A stretch of DNA of 64,000 bases from Bifidobacterium choladohabitans (GCF_016102005.1 NZ_JACFPL010000004.1:1-64000); one strand, 5' to 3'; positions 47,021 through 62,812 are shown, numbered from the stretch's first letter. The notes: generated by a model not told the origin, from the letters alone. Translations and numbers: made by a program.

Positions 47021-47878
47021 ATGATATCGTCACAACGCCAACATCTGATATTGAACCGGTTGCGTACTCGTGGCGCAGTCCGTATCACCGCCCTCTCCAA
47101 GGAGCTGGGCGTCTCCGCCATGACCATCCGCCGTGACATTGCCGACCTGGCGGACAAGGGCCTGCTCAAGAGGGTCCACGGAGGGGCCGTCACCACCAGC
47201 TCGCTTCTGGCTGAGCCGCTCTTCTCGGTCAAGTCGCAGATGGACATGGGCCTCAAGGACACCATCGCCCGTCGCGCCATCGACTATGTCTCCCCGGGCG
47301 ACGTCATCGCCATCGGGGGAGGGACCACGGCCTATGTCTTCGCCCAGCACCTGCTGGAGAGCCGCCAGTGCGCGGGCGTGACCCTGCTGACCAATTCCAT
47401 CCCCGTGGCCGAACTGGTCCAGGCCATGGAGAGCAAGGATGTGGAGGTCATCGTCACCGGCGGTGTCATCACCCGGTCCAACTCCCTGGTCGGCCCCATT
47501 GCAGACAAGGTCATCGCCTCCCTGCGGGTCAACACGGTCTTCCTGGGGACCCACTCGGTCTCCATTCCGCGGGGTTTCCTGATGCCAAACTCCTTGGAGG
47601 CGGCTACGGATATGGCCCTGATGGACATCGCCGACCGGACCATCATCCTGACCGACCACACCAAGTGGAGCTGCACCTCCCTTTCCCTGTTCGCCTCCTT
47701 CGACCAGGTGGACACCGTCATCACCGACGACCAGCTGGACCACGAGTCGGCCGAGGCAACCCGGTCCCTGGTCAAGCGGCTGGTCCTGGTCCCGGTCAAC
47801 CCCGAGGAAGGCCAGGCTCAAGAGGGTTCTTCCGACGTGTCTAAGGCCGATGCCGGGAAAGCAGCCCAGATTCAATGA
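47021..47878 (+). CDS. DeoR-family transcriptional regulator, probably of galTK
   Basis: A 285-residue repressor. The N-terminal winged helix (SSQRQHLILNRLRTRGAVRI; ELGVSAMTIRRDIADL) is followed by the sugar-phosphate-binding DeoR C-terminal domain (GLKDTIARRAIDYV, AIGGGTTAYVFA, VIVTGGVITRSNSLVG). ATG 47021 is preceded by a -10 box and no ribosome-binding site. It lies 82 bases before galT in the same direction, so galactose metabolism is the likely target; the inducer would be a phosphorylated sugar. Confidence 0.88.
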   Translation: MISSQRQHLILNRLRTRGAVRITALSKELGVSAMTIRRDIADLADKGLLKRVHGGAVTTSSLLAEPLFSVKSQMDMGLKDTIARRAIDYVSPGDVIAIGGGTTAYVFAQHLLESRQCAGVTLLTNSIPVAELVQAMESKDVEVIVTGGVITRSNSLVGPIADKVIASLRVNTVFLGTHSVSIPRGFLMPNSLEAATDMALMDIADRTIILTDHTKWSCTSLSLFASFDQVDTVITDDQLDHESAEATRSLVKRLVLVPVNPEEGQAQEGSSDVSKADAGKAAQIQ

Positions 47879-47903
47879 ACGACCGGTCACACAGGGGTGC
47901 GCA

Positions 47904-47925
47904 GGTTGCCATAGCGGGTTGCCAT
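47904..47925 (+). repeat. Direct repeat GGTTGCCAT x2 upstream of galT
   Basis: GGTTGCCAT occurs at 47904-47912 and again at 47917-47925, 13 bases apart, about 40 bases before the galT ATG. Its position fits an operator for the DeoR protein next door, but this is inference. Confidence 0.45.
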
Positions 47926-47960
47926 GGATTGTCAATCATCACGGACGATGAAGGAGCAGC

Positions 47961-49240
47961 ATGAAGTCAGAGCAGTATGTCCCCCAACGGTATGTTCCCG
48001 GCGACTATGCCAGGGGGCACATCCGCATCACCCCCACCAGGCTGGCCGACGGGCGTCGGTTCTTCTACCTGGACGATGATCCCGAGTATGTATCCGGCCG
48101 CAGGACCAGGCGTCTGGACGATCCTCGTCCGCTGACCGACCGGTTCGCCCCGCACCAGGATCAGGAGGGCAGGACGGTGCCCTTCCAGCCGCCGCAGATG
48201 CGCCGGGACCCTCTGACCGGAGACTGGATCCCCATGGCCACGGCCCGGATGAACCGGCCCATCACCGCCGGGCCACAGGCCACCGCCAAGGGCAACCCCC
48301 TGGCCGCCAGAAAGCCCGGAGACCCCTACCAGGATGGGGAGATCCCCGATGTGGACTACAACGTGGCGGTCTTCGAGAACCGCTTCCCCTCCATGATGCA
48401 GGTGCCCGATATGCAGGCGGCCGATCAGCCATCCCTGGTGGACGGCAATCCCCTCTGGCCGGTGCGCGAGGCCAACGGACGCTGCGAGGTGGTCTGCTTC
48501 GACCCTGACGAGCATGCACTCCCTGCCGATCTGCCTGTCTCGCGTCTGCGGACGGTGGTGGAGGCCTGGGCCTTCCGCACTGCAGAGATCTCGGCCATGG
48601 AGGGCATCGAACAGATCTTCCCCTTCGAGAACCATGGACAGGAGATCGGCGTCTCCCTGGCCCACCCACACGGACAGATCTACTGCTATCCCTTCATCGC
48701 CCCCCGCCTTGAGCAGGAGCTGAGACAGTGCGCCGACTACAAGGAACGCACCGGCGGCAACCTCCTGGCGGACATCCTCAAGGCCGAGCTGGACTCCGGT
48801 CGACGGATCGTCTTCCGCAACGCCACTTGGGTGGCCTATGTGCCCGCCGCCGCCCGCTGGCCGCTGGAGGTCCACATGGCCCCCGTGCGCGACGGGATCC
48901 TGAGCCTGGACCAGCTGAACGACCAGGAGCGCTGGGACCTGGCCGTCATGTATTCCACCCTGCTCAAGCGGGGCAACGCCTTCTTCGACAGGGGCGACGG
49001 CAGGGGGATGGATCTGCCCTACATCGCCGCCTGGCACCAGGCCCCACTGCACGATCCGCGGCGGGAGGACTACCGGCTCAACCTGCAGTTCTTCTCCTTC
49101 CGCCGTGCCGTGGACAAAATCAAGTATCTCGCCGGGTCCGAGTCAGGCATGGCCGCCTGGGTGTCGGACACCACTCCTGAGCGGATCGCCGACCGATTCC
49201 GCCAGCTGGGGCCCCTGGACCTGGAGAATGGAGAGAATCA

Positions 49241-49244
<4 letters not shown>
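47961..49244 (+). CDS. galT: Galactose-1-phosphate uridylyltransferase
   Basis: Leloir-pathway enzyme exchanging UMP between UDP-glucose and galactose-1-phosphate. 427 residues. The active-site SLAHPHGQIY contains the catalytic histidine; MRRDPLTGDWIPMA and FENRFPSM are conserved N-terminal motifs. GAAGGAG precedes the ATG. It overlaps galK by four bases (ATGA), so translation is coupled. The N-terminal 70 residues extend beyond short GalT proteins. Confidence 0.95.
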
Positions 49245-50503
<1,259 letters not shown>

Positions 50504-50522
50504 ATCAGGCTGCAGACCTCAC

Positions 50523-50576
50523 GACCCCGCTTCTCCCGGCGCTCCTCTAAGCTGGAGGAGCGGGGTCCCGGTTTTC
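50523..50576 (+). terminator. Terminator of galTK
   Basis: gaccccgcttctcc (50523-50536) pairs with ggaggagcggggtc (50554-50567), 14 positions with one T-G pair, followed by CCGGTTTT. It ends the galTK unit. Confidence 0.8.
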
Positions 50577-50617
50577 AGTGGGTCCGGTCAAGGGTGAGGT
50601 GGATGAGGAGGACGGCC

Positions 50618-50890
50618 ATGGACAAGGCGATCATCACGGTGGTGGGCAAGGATGCCATAGGCATCATCGGCAAGGTCTGCACAGACCTTTCCCAGCAGGG
50701 TATCAATGTGCTGGACATTTCGCAGACCATTCTGGACGGCTTCTTCACCATGATGATGATTGTGGATTGCACGGCCTGCCGGGATGATTTCGATGCACTG
50801 AGCCAGCGGATGGAATCCCTGGGAGAGGACATCGGAGTCTCCATCCGCTGCCAGCGCGAGGAGATCTTCACCAGGATGCACCGGGTCTGA
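50618..50890 (+). CDS. ACT-domain protein
   Basis: A 90-residue single ACT domain (UPF0237 type): [21 protein letters not shown], then a ligand-loop glycine and [17 protein letters not shown]. It is likely a small-molecule sensor, possibly of an amino acid. GAGGAGG precedes the ATG. It is nearly always paired with the DUF711 gene that follows 10 bases downstream, suggesting they act together. Confidence 0.9.
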   Translation: MDKAIITVVGKDAIGIIGKVCTDLSQQGINVLDISQTILDGFFTMMMIVDCTACRDDFDALSQRMESLGEDIGVSIRCQREEIFTRMHRV

Positions 50891-50900
50891 GGAGGCAGCC

Positions 50901-52265
50901 ATGATCACACGTGACGAGGTCCTGGAGACCAACGACATGATCGATCGGGAGCGCCTGGACGTGCGCACCATCACCATGGGTATCAGCCTGCTGGATTGTG
51001 TGAGCGGGGATGTGGACATGCTCTGCCGGAACATTCATCGCAGGATCGTCTCCCTGGCCGGCGACCTGGTGTCCACCGGGGACTCCATCGCCCGCGAGTA
51101 CGGCATTCCCATCGTCAACAAGCGCATCACCGTCACCCCCATCTCTCTGGTGGCCGCCGGAGCCTGCCACACCGTGGAGGATTATGTAACCGTGGCCAAG
51201 GCCCTGGACCGCTCGGCCCAGGAGGTCGGTGTCAACTTGATTGGTGGTTACTCGGCCCTGGTCGGCAAGGGCATGACCCCGGCCGAGCGGTTGTTGATCA
51301 AGTCCCTGCCCAGGGCGCTGAGCCAGACGGAACGGGTCTGCGCCAGCGTCAACGTGGGCTCCACCAGGACGGGCATCGATATGGATGCCGTGGCCCTGAT
51401 GGGCCGGGTCGTCAAGGCCACTGCCGAGAGCACCGCCGACTCGGACAGCTCCGGCTGCACCAAGCTGGTGGTCTTCTGCAACGCCCCGGATGACAACCCC
51501 TTCATGGCCGGCGGTTTCCATGGGGTCAGCCAGGGGTCGGCCGTCATCAACGTGGGGGTCTCCGGGCCCGGCGTGGTCAAGACCGCCTTGGAATCAGCCA
51601 AGGGAGCCGACTTCGGGCAGCTCTGCGAGACCATCAAGCGCACGGCCTTCAAGATCACCCGGGTGGGGCAGCTGGTGGCCCAGGAGGCCAGCCGTCGTTT
51701 GGATGTCCCCTTCGGGATCATCGACCTGTCACTGGCACCCACCCCGGCTGTCGGAGACTCGGTGGGCGAGGTCCTGCAGACCATGGGCCTGGAGCAGGTG
51801 GGCGCACCCGGGACCACTGCGGCCCTGGCCATCCTCAACGATCAGGTCAAGAAGGGCGGCATCATGGCTTCCAGTTCGGTGGGCGGGCTGTCCGGGGCCT
51901 TCATCCCAGTGTCCGAGGATGCCGCCATGATCCAGGCTGCGCAAGAGGGGAGCCTGACCCTGGAGAAGCTTGAGGCCATGACCTGCGTCTGCTCGGTGGG
52001 GCTGGACATGATCCCCATCCCCGGGGACACCTCCGCCGAGTCCATCTCCGGCCTGATCGCCGACGAGGCGGCCATCGGGATGATCAATCAGAAGACCACC
52101 GCAGTCAGGGTCATTCCTGTCATCGGCAAGCAGGTGGGCGAGTGGGCCGAGTTCGGCGGGCTCATGGGCGGCGGTCCGGTCGTGCCCGTCAATACCCGCT
52201 CCTGCGCAGACTTCGTCAATCGGGGCGGACACATCCCGGCGCCCATTCACAGTTTCAAGAACTGA
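50901..52265 (+). CDS. DUF711 (PFL-family) protein
   Basis: A 454-residue protein of the UPF0210/DUF711 family, structurally related to the pyruvate formate-lyase fold, of unknown function. Recognisable segments are [27 protein letters not shown], the family region [14 protein letters not shown] and [17 protein letters not shown] glycyl-radical site is not evident by eye. GGAGG lies eight bases before the ATG, and it follows the ACT protein directly. Confidence 0.88.
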   Translation: MITRDEVLETNDMIDRERLDVRTITMGISLLDCVSGDVDMLCRNIHRRIVSLAGDLVSTGDSIAREYGIPIVNKRITVTPISLVAAGACHTVEDYVTVAKALDRSAQEVGVNLIGGYSALVGKGMTPAERLLIKSLPRALSQTERVCASVNVGSTRTGIDMDAVALMGRVVKATAESTADSDSSGCTKLVVFCNAPDDNPFMAGGFHGVSQGSAVINVGVSGPGVVKTALESAKGADFGQLCETIKRTAFKITRVGQLVAQEASRRLDVPFGIIDLSLAPTPAVGDSVGEVLQTMGLEQVGAPGTTAALAILNDQVKKGGIMASSSVGGLSGAFIPVSEDAAMIQAAQEGSLTLEKLEAMTCVCSVGLDMIPIPGDTSAESISGLIADEAAIGMINQKTTAVRVIPVIGKQVGEWAEFGGLMGGGPVVPVNTRSCADFVNRGGHIPAPIHSFKN

Positions 52266-52280
52266 GCGCGCTCGCAGGGT

Positions 52281-52934
52281 TCAGCGGCCGCCTTGGAATC
52301 CCAGCTGCCGCCAGGCCTCGTAGATGGCTATGGAGGCGCAGTTGGTCAGGTTCAGGCTGCGCAGGCTGGGCCGCATGGGCAGCCTGACCTGTTCGGCCAC
52401 GTGGGGGCCGGCCATGATGTCCATGGGGTCGGGGATGTCGCCGGGCTCGGGGCCGAACAGGAGGATGTCGTCCGGCCGGTAGTCGACCTCGGTGTAGAGC
52501 TTTTCGGCGTGGGCGGTGAAAGCGATGATCCGGCTGTCGGGCATGGAGCGGACCAGGTCGTCGAAGTCCGGGTGCAGAACCACGTGGGCCATGTCGTGGT
52601 AGTCCAGGCCGGCCCGGCGCAGCTTGGTGTCCTTGAGGTTGAAGCCCAGGGGCTCTATCAGGTGCAGGATGGTGCCGGTCACGGCGCACAGGCGGATGGC
52701 CGATCCGGTGTTGCCGGGGATTCGCGGCGAGTAGTAGCACAGGTGGGGGGTGGAGGTCTTCACCCGGCTGGCCTGATCGGCCTTCATCATGGCATCCACC
52801 ACGGAGATAGGGTTGCCGTGGGCGTCGGTGACCAGCTCGTCGGGACCATAATTCGATTTGCGGTATCCGTACTCGTACATGCTTTCGACGGCCTTCGATG
52901 GGTCGCCTGACCGCTCCTGCTCCTGCCTGTTCAT
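52281..52934 (-). CDS. trmL: tRNA (cytidine/uridine-34-2'-O)-methyltransferase
   Basis: SPOUT-class methyltransferase modifying the wobble base of tRNA-Leu. The 217-residue protein has the characteristic knot motifs: CYYSPRIPGNTGSAIRLCA, ILLFGPEPGDIP and LRSLNLTNCASIAIYEAWRQLGF. An additional N-terminal 60 residues (acidic and Tyr-rich) extend the usual length of about 155. Converges on the DUF711 gene and diverges from mutY. Confidence 0.92.
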   Translation of the reverse strand: MNRQEQERSGDPSKAVESMYEYGYRKSNYGPDELVTDAHGNPISVVDAMMKADQASRVKTSTPHLCYYSPRIPGNTGSAIRLCAVTGTILHLIEPLGFNLKDTKLRRAGLDYHDMAHVVLHPDFDDLVRSMPDSRIIAFTAHAEKLYTEVDYRPDDILLFGPEPGDIPDPMDIMAGPHVAEQVRLPMRPSLRSLNLTNCASIAIYEAWRQLGFQGGR

Positions 52935-53045
52935 GAGGCCAACCTACCGTCGCCAAACGACAGGCCTGGCAGGGCTGGTCGGCACCGTCGGGCAGAATAC
53001 GGCCGTTGAATGAGGCGGAACCGGATGGCGAAGGGTGGTGTGACC

Positions 53046-54056
53046 ATGGAGAACGCGGAGACGGCCTTTGCGAAGACTGAGCCCATCCGTCTGCGGCTGT
53101 TCGACTGGTGGAGCCGATACGCCCGCGACCTGCCCTGGCGCTTCGGACGAACCACGCCCTGGGGGGTCCTGGTCTCCGAGGTCATGAGCCAGCAGACCCA
53201 GATGAGCCGGGTTGTGCCCTACTGGACGGCCTGGATGAAGGTCTGGCCGGATGCGGCCTCCCTGGCTGCTGCACCCAAGGCCGAGGTCATCACGGCCTGG
53301 GGCCGGTTGGGCTACCCGCGCCGAGCCCTGCGCCTGCAGGAGTGTGCGCAGCAGGTGGCCGGCCAGTATGCAGACCGGCTGCCCCGTGACTACGACCAGC
53401 TGGTGGCCCTGCCTGGCATCGGCGACTACACGGCCAGCGCTGTCATGAGCTTTGCCTACGGCGAGAGGATCGCCGTCATCGACACCAATATCCGCAGGGT
53501 GCTTTCCAGGGTCTTTCTGGGGCATGAATCCACCGGGGGCGCTGCCAGTCGAGAGGAGCGCCAGCTGGCCTGGCAGGTCCTGCCCGAGGACGGAGGGCCG
53601 GAGGATATCGGTGCCGAAGACAGCGGTGTCCAGGAAGATGGCGGCAGTGGCCGTCTGGGACTGGCTGATCCGAAGGTCAGGTCGGCAGCCTGGCGGGAGC
53701 CGCCCTCGGCCCGATGGAACCAGGCCGTCATGGAGCTGGGTGCCACGGTCTGCATCGCCCGCAAGCCGGCCTGCGACATATGCCCTCTGGCCGGCCATTG
53801 CCGCTTTCTCAAGGCCGGACTGCCCGGTCTGGGCGCAGGCAGGACCAGGCCCCGGCAACGCTTCGCAGGCACCGACCGGCAGGTCCGCGGCGCCATCCTT
53901 CAGGCCCTGCGGCAGGCTTCGGGCGCGCCTGTCCCAAGGAAGGATCTGAAACCCCTGTGCAAGGACGAAATCCGGCTTGATCGGTGCATCGCATCCCTGG
54001 ACGAGGATGGTCTTCTGGAGATCGGCCAGGATGGCAGTCTGAGTCTGCCGAAGTGA
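53046..54056 (+). CDS. mutY: A/G-specific adenine glycosylase
   Basis: Removes adenine mispaired with 8-oxoguanine. Motifs: DLPWRFGRTTPWGVLVSEVMSQQTQ with the catalytic glutamate, LPGIGDYTASAV (helix-hairpin-helix) with a following VIDTNIRR, and the 4Fe-4S cysteines in CIARKPACDICPLAGHC. It carries an insertion of about 35 residues between the catalytic core and the cluster (around 180-215). The C-terminal 60 residues replace the usual Nudix-like domain with a short winged-helix-like segment. Start at ATG 53046 with GAAGGG upstream; ATG 53025 and 53010 are in frame. 336 residues. Confidence 0.9.
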   Translation: MENAETAFAKTEPIRLRLFDWWSRYARDLPWRFGRTTPWGVLVSEVMSQQTQMSRVVPYWTAWMKVWPDAASLAAAPKAEVITAWGRLGYPRRALRLQECAQQVAGQYADRLPRDYDQLVALPGIGDYTASAVMSFAYGERIAVIDTNIRRVLSRVFLGHESTGGAASREERQLAWQVLPEDGGPEDIGAEDSGVQEDGGSGRLGLADPKVRSAAWREPPSARWNQAVMELGATVCIARKPACDICPLAGHCRFLKAGLPGLGAGRTRPRQRFAGTDRQVRGAILQALRQASGAPVPRKDLKPLCKDEIRLDRCIASLDEDGLLEIGQDGSLSLPK

Positions 54057-54072
54057 AGGCCGCCCCGGCGAT

Positions 54073-54086
54073 TAGACTGGAGAAGT
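54073..54086 (+). promoter_or_regulatory. -10 box fused to ribosome-binding site of the small membrane protein gene
   Basis: TAGACT (54073-54078) is followed by GGAGAAGT and the ATG at 54087, the same layout as several other genes in this window. Confidence 0.45.
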
Positions 54087-54737
54087 ATGGCCAAGCGACG
54101 CATGAGCGAGAAGAAGCGGCGGATGTATCGTCGCCGGAGGATTGCGGCCGCCCTGCTGGCGGTGCTCTTCCTGCTGGTCTGCGCTGGCCTGGTCTGGGGC
54201 GTGGGGGCCGGCATCAGAGCCCTGCGTGGAGGTGATGGGGGCCAGGGAGCCTCGACCAGCGCCCAGCAGACCACAAAGACCAAATCCAGGGACAAGGACA
54301 AGCAGAAGAAGGACGCCGGCAAGAAGCGTTCCTCCGGGGCTCCTGACTGCGACAAGGGGGATTTGGCCCTGGAGCTGGCTGCGCCCGATCCCAGCACTGG
54401 GGTCGGCGGGTCCATCGACTTTACGGTGACCATCCGGCACAAGGGAACGGGCTCATGCTTGGTGGACGGTTCCGACGGTGGCCGGGTGCTGGTCATCACC
54501 AGCGGTCAGGATACCGTCTGGCGCTCCGATGCCTGCCCGGTGGGGGCGCGCACCCTGCTCATGGCCACAGGAGACAAGGATGTGCAGACCATCACCTGGC
54601 ATGCCGACAGGAGCCAGGAGAGCTGTCAGCCCGACCAGAAGCTGCCCCGGGTCAAGGCCGGTTCCTACCAGGCCAAGCTGGTGCTCAAGGCCGATTCCAA
54701 TGTGGTCTCCCAGCCAGTGCCGGTCATGGTCCAATAG
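54087..54737 (+). CDS. Hypothetical exported or membrane-anchored protein
   Basis: A 216-residue protein not recognised by motif. A very basic start (KRRMSEKKRRMYRRRR) precedes one membrane segment (about 20-43), then a disordered Lys/Ser/Asp-rich linker (about 50-90) and an external beta-rich domain with four cysteines (at about 88, 124, 152 and 183) that may form disulfides. It resembles DUF4232-like domains only weakly. It sits between mutY and the rpoB promoter. Confidence 0.8.
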   Translation: MAKRRMSEKKRRMYRRRRIAAALLAVLFLLVCAGLVWGVGAGIRALRGGDGGQGASTSAQQTTKTKSRDKDKQKKDAGKKRSSGAPDCDKGDLALELAAPDPSTGVGGSIDFTVTIRHKGTGSCLVDGSDGGRVLVITSGQDTVWRSDACPVGARTLLMATGDKDVQTITWHADRSQESCQPDQKLPRVKAGSYQAKLVLKADSNVVSQPVPVMVQ

Positions 54738-54762
54738 CAGCTTTTCCAAGACGACACGCCGA

Positions 54763-54791
54763 TTGCATCCATGGTTCTTGTCTGCTATAGT
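54763..54791 (+). promoter_or_regulatory. rpoBC promoter
   Basis: TTGCAT (54763-54768), 17 bases, then TATAGT (54786-54791) preceded by TGC, so it is also an extended -10. Transcription would begin near 54798, giving a leader of about 134 bases. Confidence 0.7.
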
Positions 54792-54819
54792 TTTGTCTTT
54801 GCATGAGGTGTGTCATATA

Positions 54820-54880
54820 GCGGGCATACATCATCGAGGAGATGCCCGCGAATAGGCATATGGCGGCCATTCGGCATCTC
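54820..54880 (+). other. rpoB leader with two competing hairpins
   Basis: Hairpin A pairs GCGGGCAT (54820-54827) with ATGCCCGC (54842-54849). Hairpin B pairs GAGATGCC (54839-54846) with GGCATCTC (54873-54880). The two share 54842-54846, so they exclude each other. Neither is followed by a long T run. Confidence 0.55.
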
Positions 54881-54931
54881 CCTGGGGTAACAGGAATGAT
54901 CGAGTACGGCGAGCGATAAGGAACGTCCATT

Positions 54932-57900
54932 TTGGCTGCCAATAAAGCTGTAAGTAGTACCACCGCAACGCAGGCACGCGCTGACGAACACGATATCAAA
55001 CTGCACAAGGCCACCGATCGTGTCAATTTCGGATCCATCCGCGAACCCATCGAGGTGCCCTACCTCCTGGGCGTGCAGACCGATAGCTTCGACTGGCTGG
55101 TCGGCAATGACCGCTGGAAGAAGCGTGTCGAGGAGGATCGGGTCAACGGGACCCATACCGTGGCCCCCGTCTCGGGCCTGGATGAGGTCTTCCAGGAGAT
55201 CTCTCCCATCGAGAACTTCGCGCAGACCATGAGCCTGACCTTCTCCGATCCCTACTTCGAGGAGCCCCGGCACACGGTCCAGGAGTGCAAGGAGAAGGAC
55301 TACACCTACTCCGCCCCCCTGTACGTGAACGCCGAGTTCGAGAACGGGGACACCGGCGAGATCAAGTCGCAGACCGTCTTCATGGGCGACTTCCCGCTGC
55401 AGACCCCCCACGGCACCTTCATCATCGGCGGCTCGGAGCGCGTCATCGTCTCCCAGCTGGTCCGCTCTCCCGGCGTCTACTTCGACCGCACCCAGGACCG
55501 CAACTCCGACAAGGAGATCTTCGGGGCCAAGATCATCCCCAGCCGGGGCGCCTGGCTGGAGTTCGAGATCGACAAGCGCGATGTGCTGGGCGTGCGCGTG
55601 GACCGCAAGCGCAAGCAGTCCGCCATCGTCTTCCTCATGGCCATCGGCATGACCAAGCCGCAGATCCGCAAGGCCTTCAAGGGCTATCCACTGGTGCTGG
55701 ACGCCCTGGAGAAGGAGACCATCGAGACCCAGGACGAGGCCCTGACCGACCTCTACCGCAAGATCCGGCCCGCGGACACAGCCTCGCCCGAGGCCGGCCG
55801 CAACCTGCTGGATTCCTTCTACTTCAACACCAAGCGATACGACCTGGCCCGGGTCGGCCGCTACAAGATCAACCGCAAGCTGGGTCTTGAGGCCGACTTC
55901 AACGACCGCAGCCTGCATCCCGAGGACATCATCGCCACCCTGAAGTACCTGGTGACCCTGCATGCCGGCGGGCAGACCTTCCCCGGCCGCCGCGACGGCA
56001 AGGACATCGAGCTGCGGGTGGACGTGGACGACATCGACCACTTCGGCAACCGCCGCATCCGTCAGGTGGGCGAGCTGATCCAGAACCAGCTGCGCACCGG
56101 CCTGAGCCGTATGGAGCGCGTGGTCCGTGAGAGGATGACCACCCAGGACGCGGAGGCCATCACCCCGCAGTCCCTGATCAACATCCGCCCGGTCAACGCC
56201 ACCATCAAGGAGTTCTTCGGAACCTCCCAGCTGAGCCAGTTCATGGATCAGAACAACCCGCTGGCCGGCGTGACCAACAAGCGTCGTCTCTCGGCCCTGG
56301 GCCCCGGCGGCCTGTCCCGCGACCGCGCCTCCATGGAGGTGCGCGATGTGCACCCCTCCCACTACGGACGCATGTGCCCCATCGAGTCCCCTGAAGGCCC
56401 CAACATCGGCCTGATCGGCTCCCTGGCAACCTTCGCCCGGGTCAACCCCTTCGGCTTCATCGAGACCCCCTACCGCAAGGTCATCGATGGCCAGGTGACC
56501 GACGACGTGGTCTACATGACCGCCGATCAGGAGTCCGAGCACACCATCGCCCAGGCCAACCAGGAGATCGACGAGACCGGACACTTCGTCGAGGACGAGG
56601 CCCTGGTGCGTGACGCCGAGGCCGAGGCCAAGGATGTGCCCGTCTCCCAGGTGGACCTGATGGATGTCTCCCCCCGGCAGATGGTTTCGGTGGGCGCCTC
56701 CCTGATTCCATTCCTGGAGCATGACGAGGGCCACCGAGCACTGATGGGCACCAACATGCAGCGTCAGGCCGTCCCCCTGGTCAAGTCCGAGCGTCCCCTG
56801 GTGGGCACCGGCTCCGAGTGGCGCTCCGCCATCGACTCGGGCGATGTCATCCTGTCCGAGAAGCCGGGCGTGGTCACCTACGTCTCCGCCGACATCATCC
56901 GCGTCATGAATGACGACGGCACCCAGTCCTCCTACAAGCTGGCCAAGTTCCAGCGGTCCAACCAGACCACCTGCTACAACCAGGTCCCCCTGATCAAGGA
57001 CGGGGAGCGGGTCGAGGCCGGCACGGTCCTGGCTGACGGCCCCGCCACCGAGAAGGGCGAGATGGCCCTGGGCAAGAACGTCCTGGTGGCCTTCATGCCC
57101 TGGAACGGCTACAACTACGAGGACGCCGTCATCATCTCCCAGCGGCTGGTCCAGGACGACACCCTGAGCTCCATCCACATCGAGGAGTACGAGACCGACG
57201 CCCGCGAGACCAAGCTGGGCGCCGAGGAGATCACCCGCGACCTGCCCAACGTGGGCGAGGATGCGGTGGCCAACCTGGACGAGCGCGGCATCATCCGCAT
57301 CGGCGCCGAGGTCGAGGCCGGGGACATCCTGGTCGGCAAGGTCACCCCCAAGGGCGAGACCGAGCTGACACCCGAAGAGCGGCTCCTGCGGGCCATCTTC
57401 GGCGAGAAGAGTCGCGAGGTGCGCGACACCAGCCTCAGGGTTCCTCACGGCGAGACCGGAACGGTCATCGAGGTCAAGGAGGTCACCCGCGAGGATGCCG
57501 AGGAGGACGGCGACGAGCTGCCCAACGGCGTCAACCGGATGATCCGGGTCTACATCGCCCAGCACCGCAAGATCACCCAGGGCGACAAGCTCTCGGGCCG
57601 CCACGGCAACAAGGGCGTCATCTCGAGGATCCTGCCCGAGGAGGATATGCCCTTCATGGCCGATGGCACCCCCATCGACATCATGCTCAACCCGCTGGGC
57701 GTGCCCTCCCGTATGAACCTGGGACAGGTCCTGGAACTCCACCTGGGGTGGATCGCCCACTCCGGCTGGGACATCAGTCTGGATCCCGACCTGGAGGCCG
57801 AGTGGAAGAAGCACATCCCGGCAGGTGCCGAGAAGGCCGAGCCCGGCACCGCCGTGGCCACCCCGGTCTTCGACGGCGTGCGTGAGGACGCCTTGAACGG

Positions 57901-58498
57901 TCTGCTCAAGACCACCCTGCCCAACCGTGACGGCGAGCGCCTGGTGGGCGATGACGGCAAGGCCGTGCTCTACGACGGCCGCACCGGCGAGCCCTTCACC
58001 AAGCCCATCTCCGTGGGCTACATGTACATGCTCAAGCTCCATCACCTGGTCGACGACAAGATTCACGCCCGGTCCACCGGACCCTACTCCATGATCACCC
58101 AGCAGCCCCTGGGCGGCAAGGCCCAGTTCGGCGGCCAGCGCTTCGGTGAGATGGAGGTCTGGGCCCTGGAGGCCTACGGCGCCGCCTACACCCTGCACGA
58201 GATGATGACCACCAAGTCCGACGACGTGGACGGCCGTGTCCGGGCCTATGGAGCCATCGTGCGCGGGGAGAACCTGCCGGCGGCCGGCATCCCCGAATCC
58301 TTCAAGGTGCTGCTCAAGGAGATGCAGTCGCTCTCCTTGAACGTGGAGGTGCTCAACGCGGAAGGCAACGTCATCGAGATGAAGGACGAGGACGACGACC
58401 CGAGCGCCGCCTCCGACGACCTGGGCTTCAACATCGGCGCCCGTCCGGACGCCGCCGCCAAGGCCGACCAGTCCGCTCCCGAGCCGGAGTACCGCTGA
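54932..58498 (+). CDS. rpoB: RNA polymerase subunit beta
   Basis: Catalytic core subunit, 1188 residues. The rifampicin region reads [16 protein letters not shown] ... [17 protein letters not shown], with the serine, histidine-region and leucine positions as in rifampicin-sensitive enzymes. Other markers: [17 protein letters not shown] and the C-terminal [19 protein letters not shown]. It uses a TTG start at 54932 with AAGGA upstream; no ATG is available before the conserved sequence. The transcript continues into rpoC after a hairpin. Confidence 0.98.
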   Translation: MAANKAVSSTTATQARADEHDIKLHKATDRVNFGSIREPIEVPYLLGVQTDSFDWLVGNDRWKKRVEEDRVNGTHTVAPVSGLDEVFQEISPIENFAQTMSLTFSDPYFEEPRHTVQECKEKDYTYSAPLYVNAEFENGDTGEIKSQTVFMGDFPLQTPHGTFIIGGSERVIVSQLVRSPGVYFDRTQDRNSDKEIFGAKIIPSRGAWLEFEIDKRDVLGVRVDRKRKQSAIVFLMAIGMTKPQIRKAFKGYPLVLDALEKETIETQDEALTDLYRKIRPADTASPEAGRNLLDSFYFNTKRYDLARVGRYKINRKLGLEADFNDRSLHPEDIIATLKYLVTLHAGGQTFPGRRDGKDIELRVDVDDIDHFGNRRIRQVGELIQNQLRTGLSRMERVVRERMTTQDAEAITPQSLINIRPVNATIKEFFGTSQLSQFMDQNNPLAGVTNKRRLSALGPGGLSRDRASMEVRDVHPSHYGRMCPIESPEGPNIGLIGSLATFARVNPFGFIETPYRKVIDGQVTDDVVYMTADQESEHTIAQANQEIDETGHFVEDEALVRDAEAEAKDVPVSQVDLMDVSPRQMVSVGASLIPFLEHDEGHRALMGTNMQRQAVPLVKSERPLVGTGSEWRSAIDSGDVILSEKPGVVTYVSADIIRVMNDDGTQSSYKLAKFQRSNQTTCYNQVPLIKDGERVEAGTVLADGPATEKGEMALGKNVLVAFMPWNGYNYEDAVIISQRLVQDDTLSSIHIEEYETDARETKLGAEEITRDLPNVGEDAVANLDERGIIRIGAEVEAGDILVGKVTPKGETELTPEERLLRAIFGEKSREVRDTSLRVPHGETGTVIEVKEVTREDAEEDGDELPNGVNRMIRVYIAQHRKITQGDKLSGRHGNKGVISRILPEEDMPFMADGTPIDIMLNPLGVPSRMNLGQVLELHLGWIAHSGWDISLDPDLEAEWKKHIPAGAEKAEPGTAVATPVFDGVREDALNGLLKTTLPNRDGERLVGDDGKAVLYDGRTGEPFTKPISVGYMYMLKLHHLVDDKIHARSTGPYSMITQQPLGGKAQFGGQRFGEMEVWALEAYGAAYTLHEMMTTKSDDVDGRVRAYGAIVRGENLPAAGIPESFKVLLKEMQSLSLNVEVLNAEGNVIEMKDEDDDPSAASDDLGFNIGARPDAAAKADQSAPEPEYR

Positions 58499-58511
58499 AC
58501 CACCAGTCACA

Positions 58512-58536
58512 GGGATGCCCGTCTGAAGGGCATCCC
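58512..58536 (+). other. Hairpin between rpoB and rpoC
   Basis: GGGATGCCC and GGGCATCCC form a perfect 9-bp stem with loop GTCTGAA. No T run follows, so it is probably an mRNA-processing or stability element. Part of its stem (GATGCCCG) repeats a motif of the rpoB leader hairpins. Confidence 0.6.
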
Positions 58537-58586
58537 GCCAAGAGGCAAACTTCAGAGCAGTTACAAGATCAGAGACAGGACACAGA

Positions 58587-62747
<4,161 letters not shown>

Positions 62748-62764
62748 GCGCATGCAAGGCCAGT

Positions 62765-62812
62765 AGCCGCAGATCCGCTTGGGCCGGATGACCCGGCCTG
62801 GCGGATTCGGCT
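62765..62812 (+). other. Compound hairpin after rpoC
   Basis: AGCCG-GATCCGC pairs with GCGGAT-CGGCT (interrupted), and an inner GGCCGG/CCGGCC nests inside. It lies before the true terminator and may stabilise the transcript end. Confidence 0.45.

Noticed and set aside
46800-47024. 74-codon plus-strand frame before the DeoR gene
   Set aside because: No ribosome-binding site, no recognisable sequence, and it overlaps the promoter and start of the DeoR gene.
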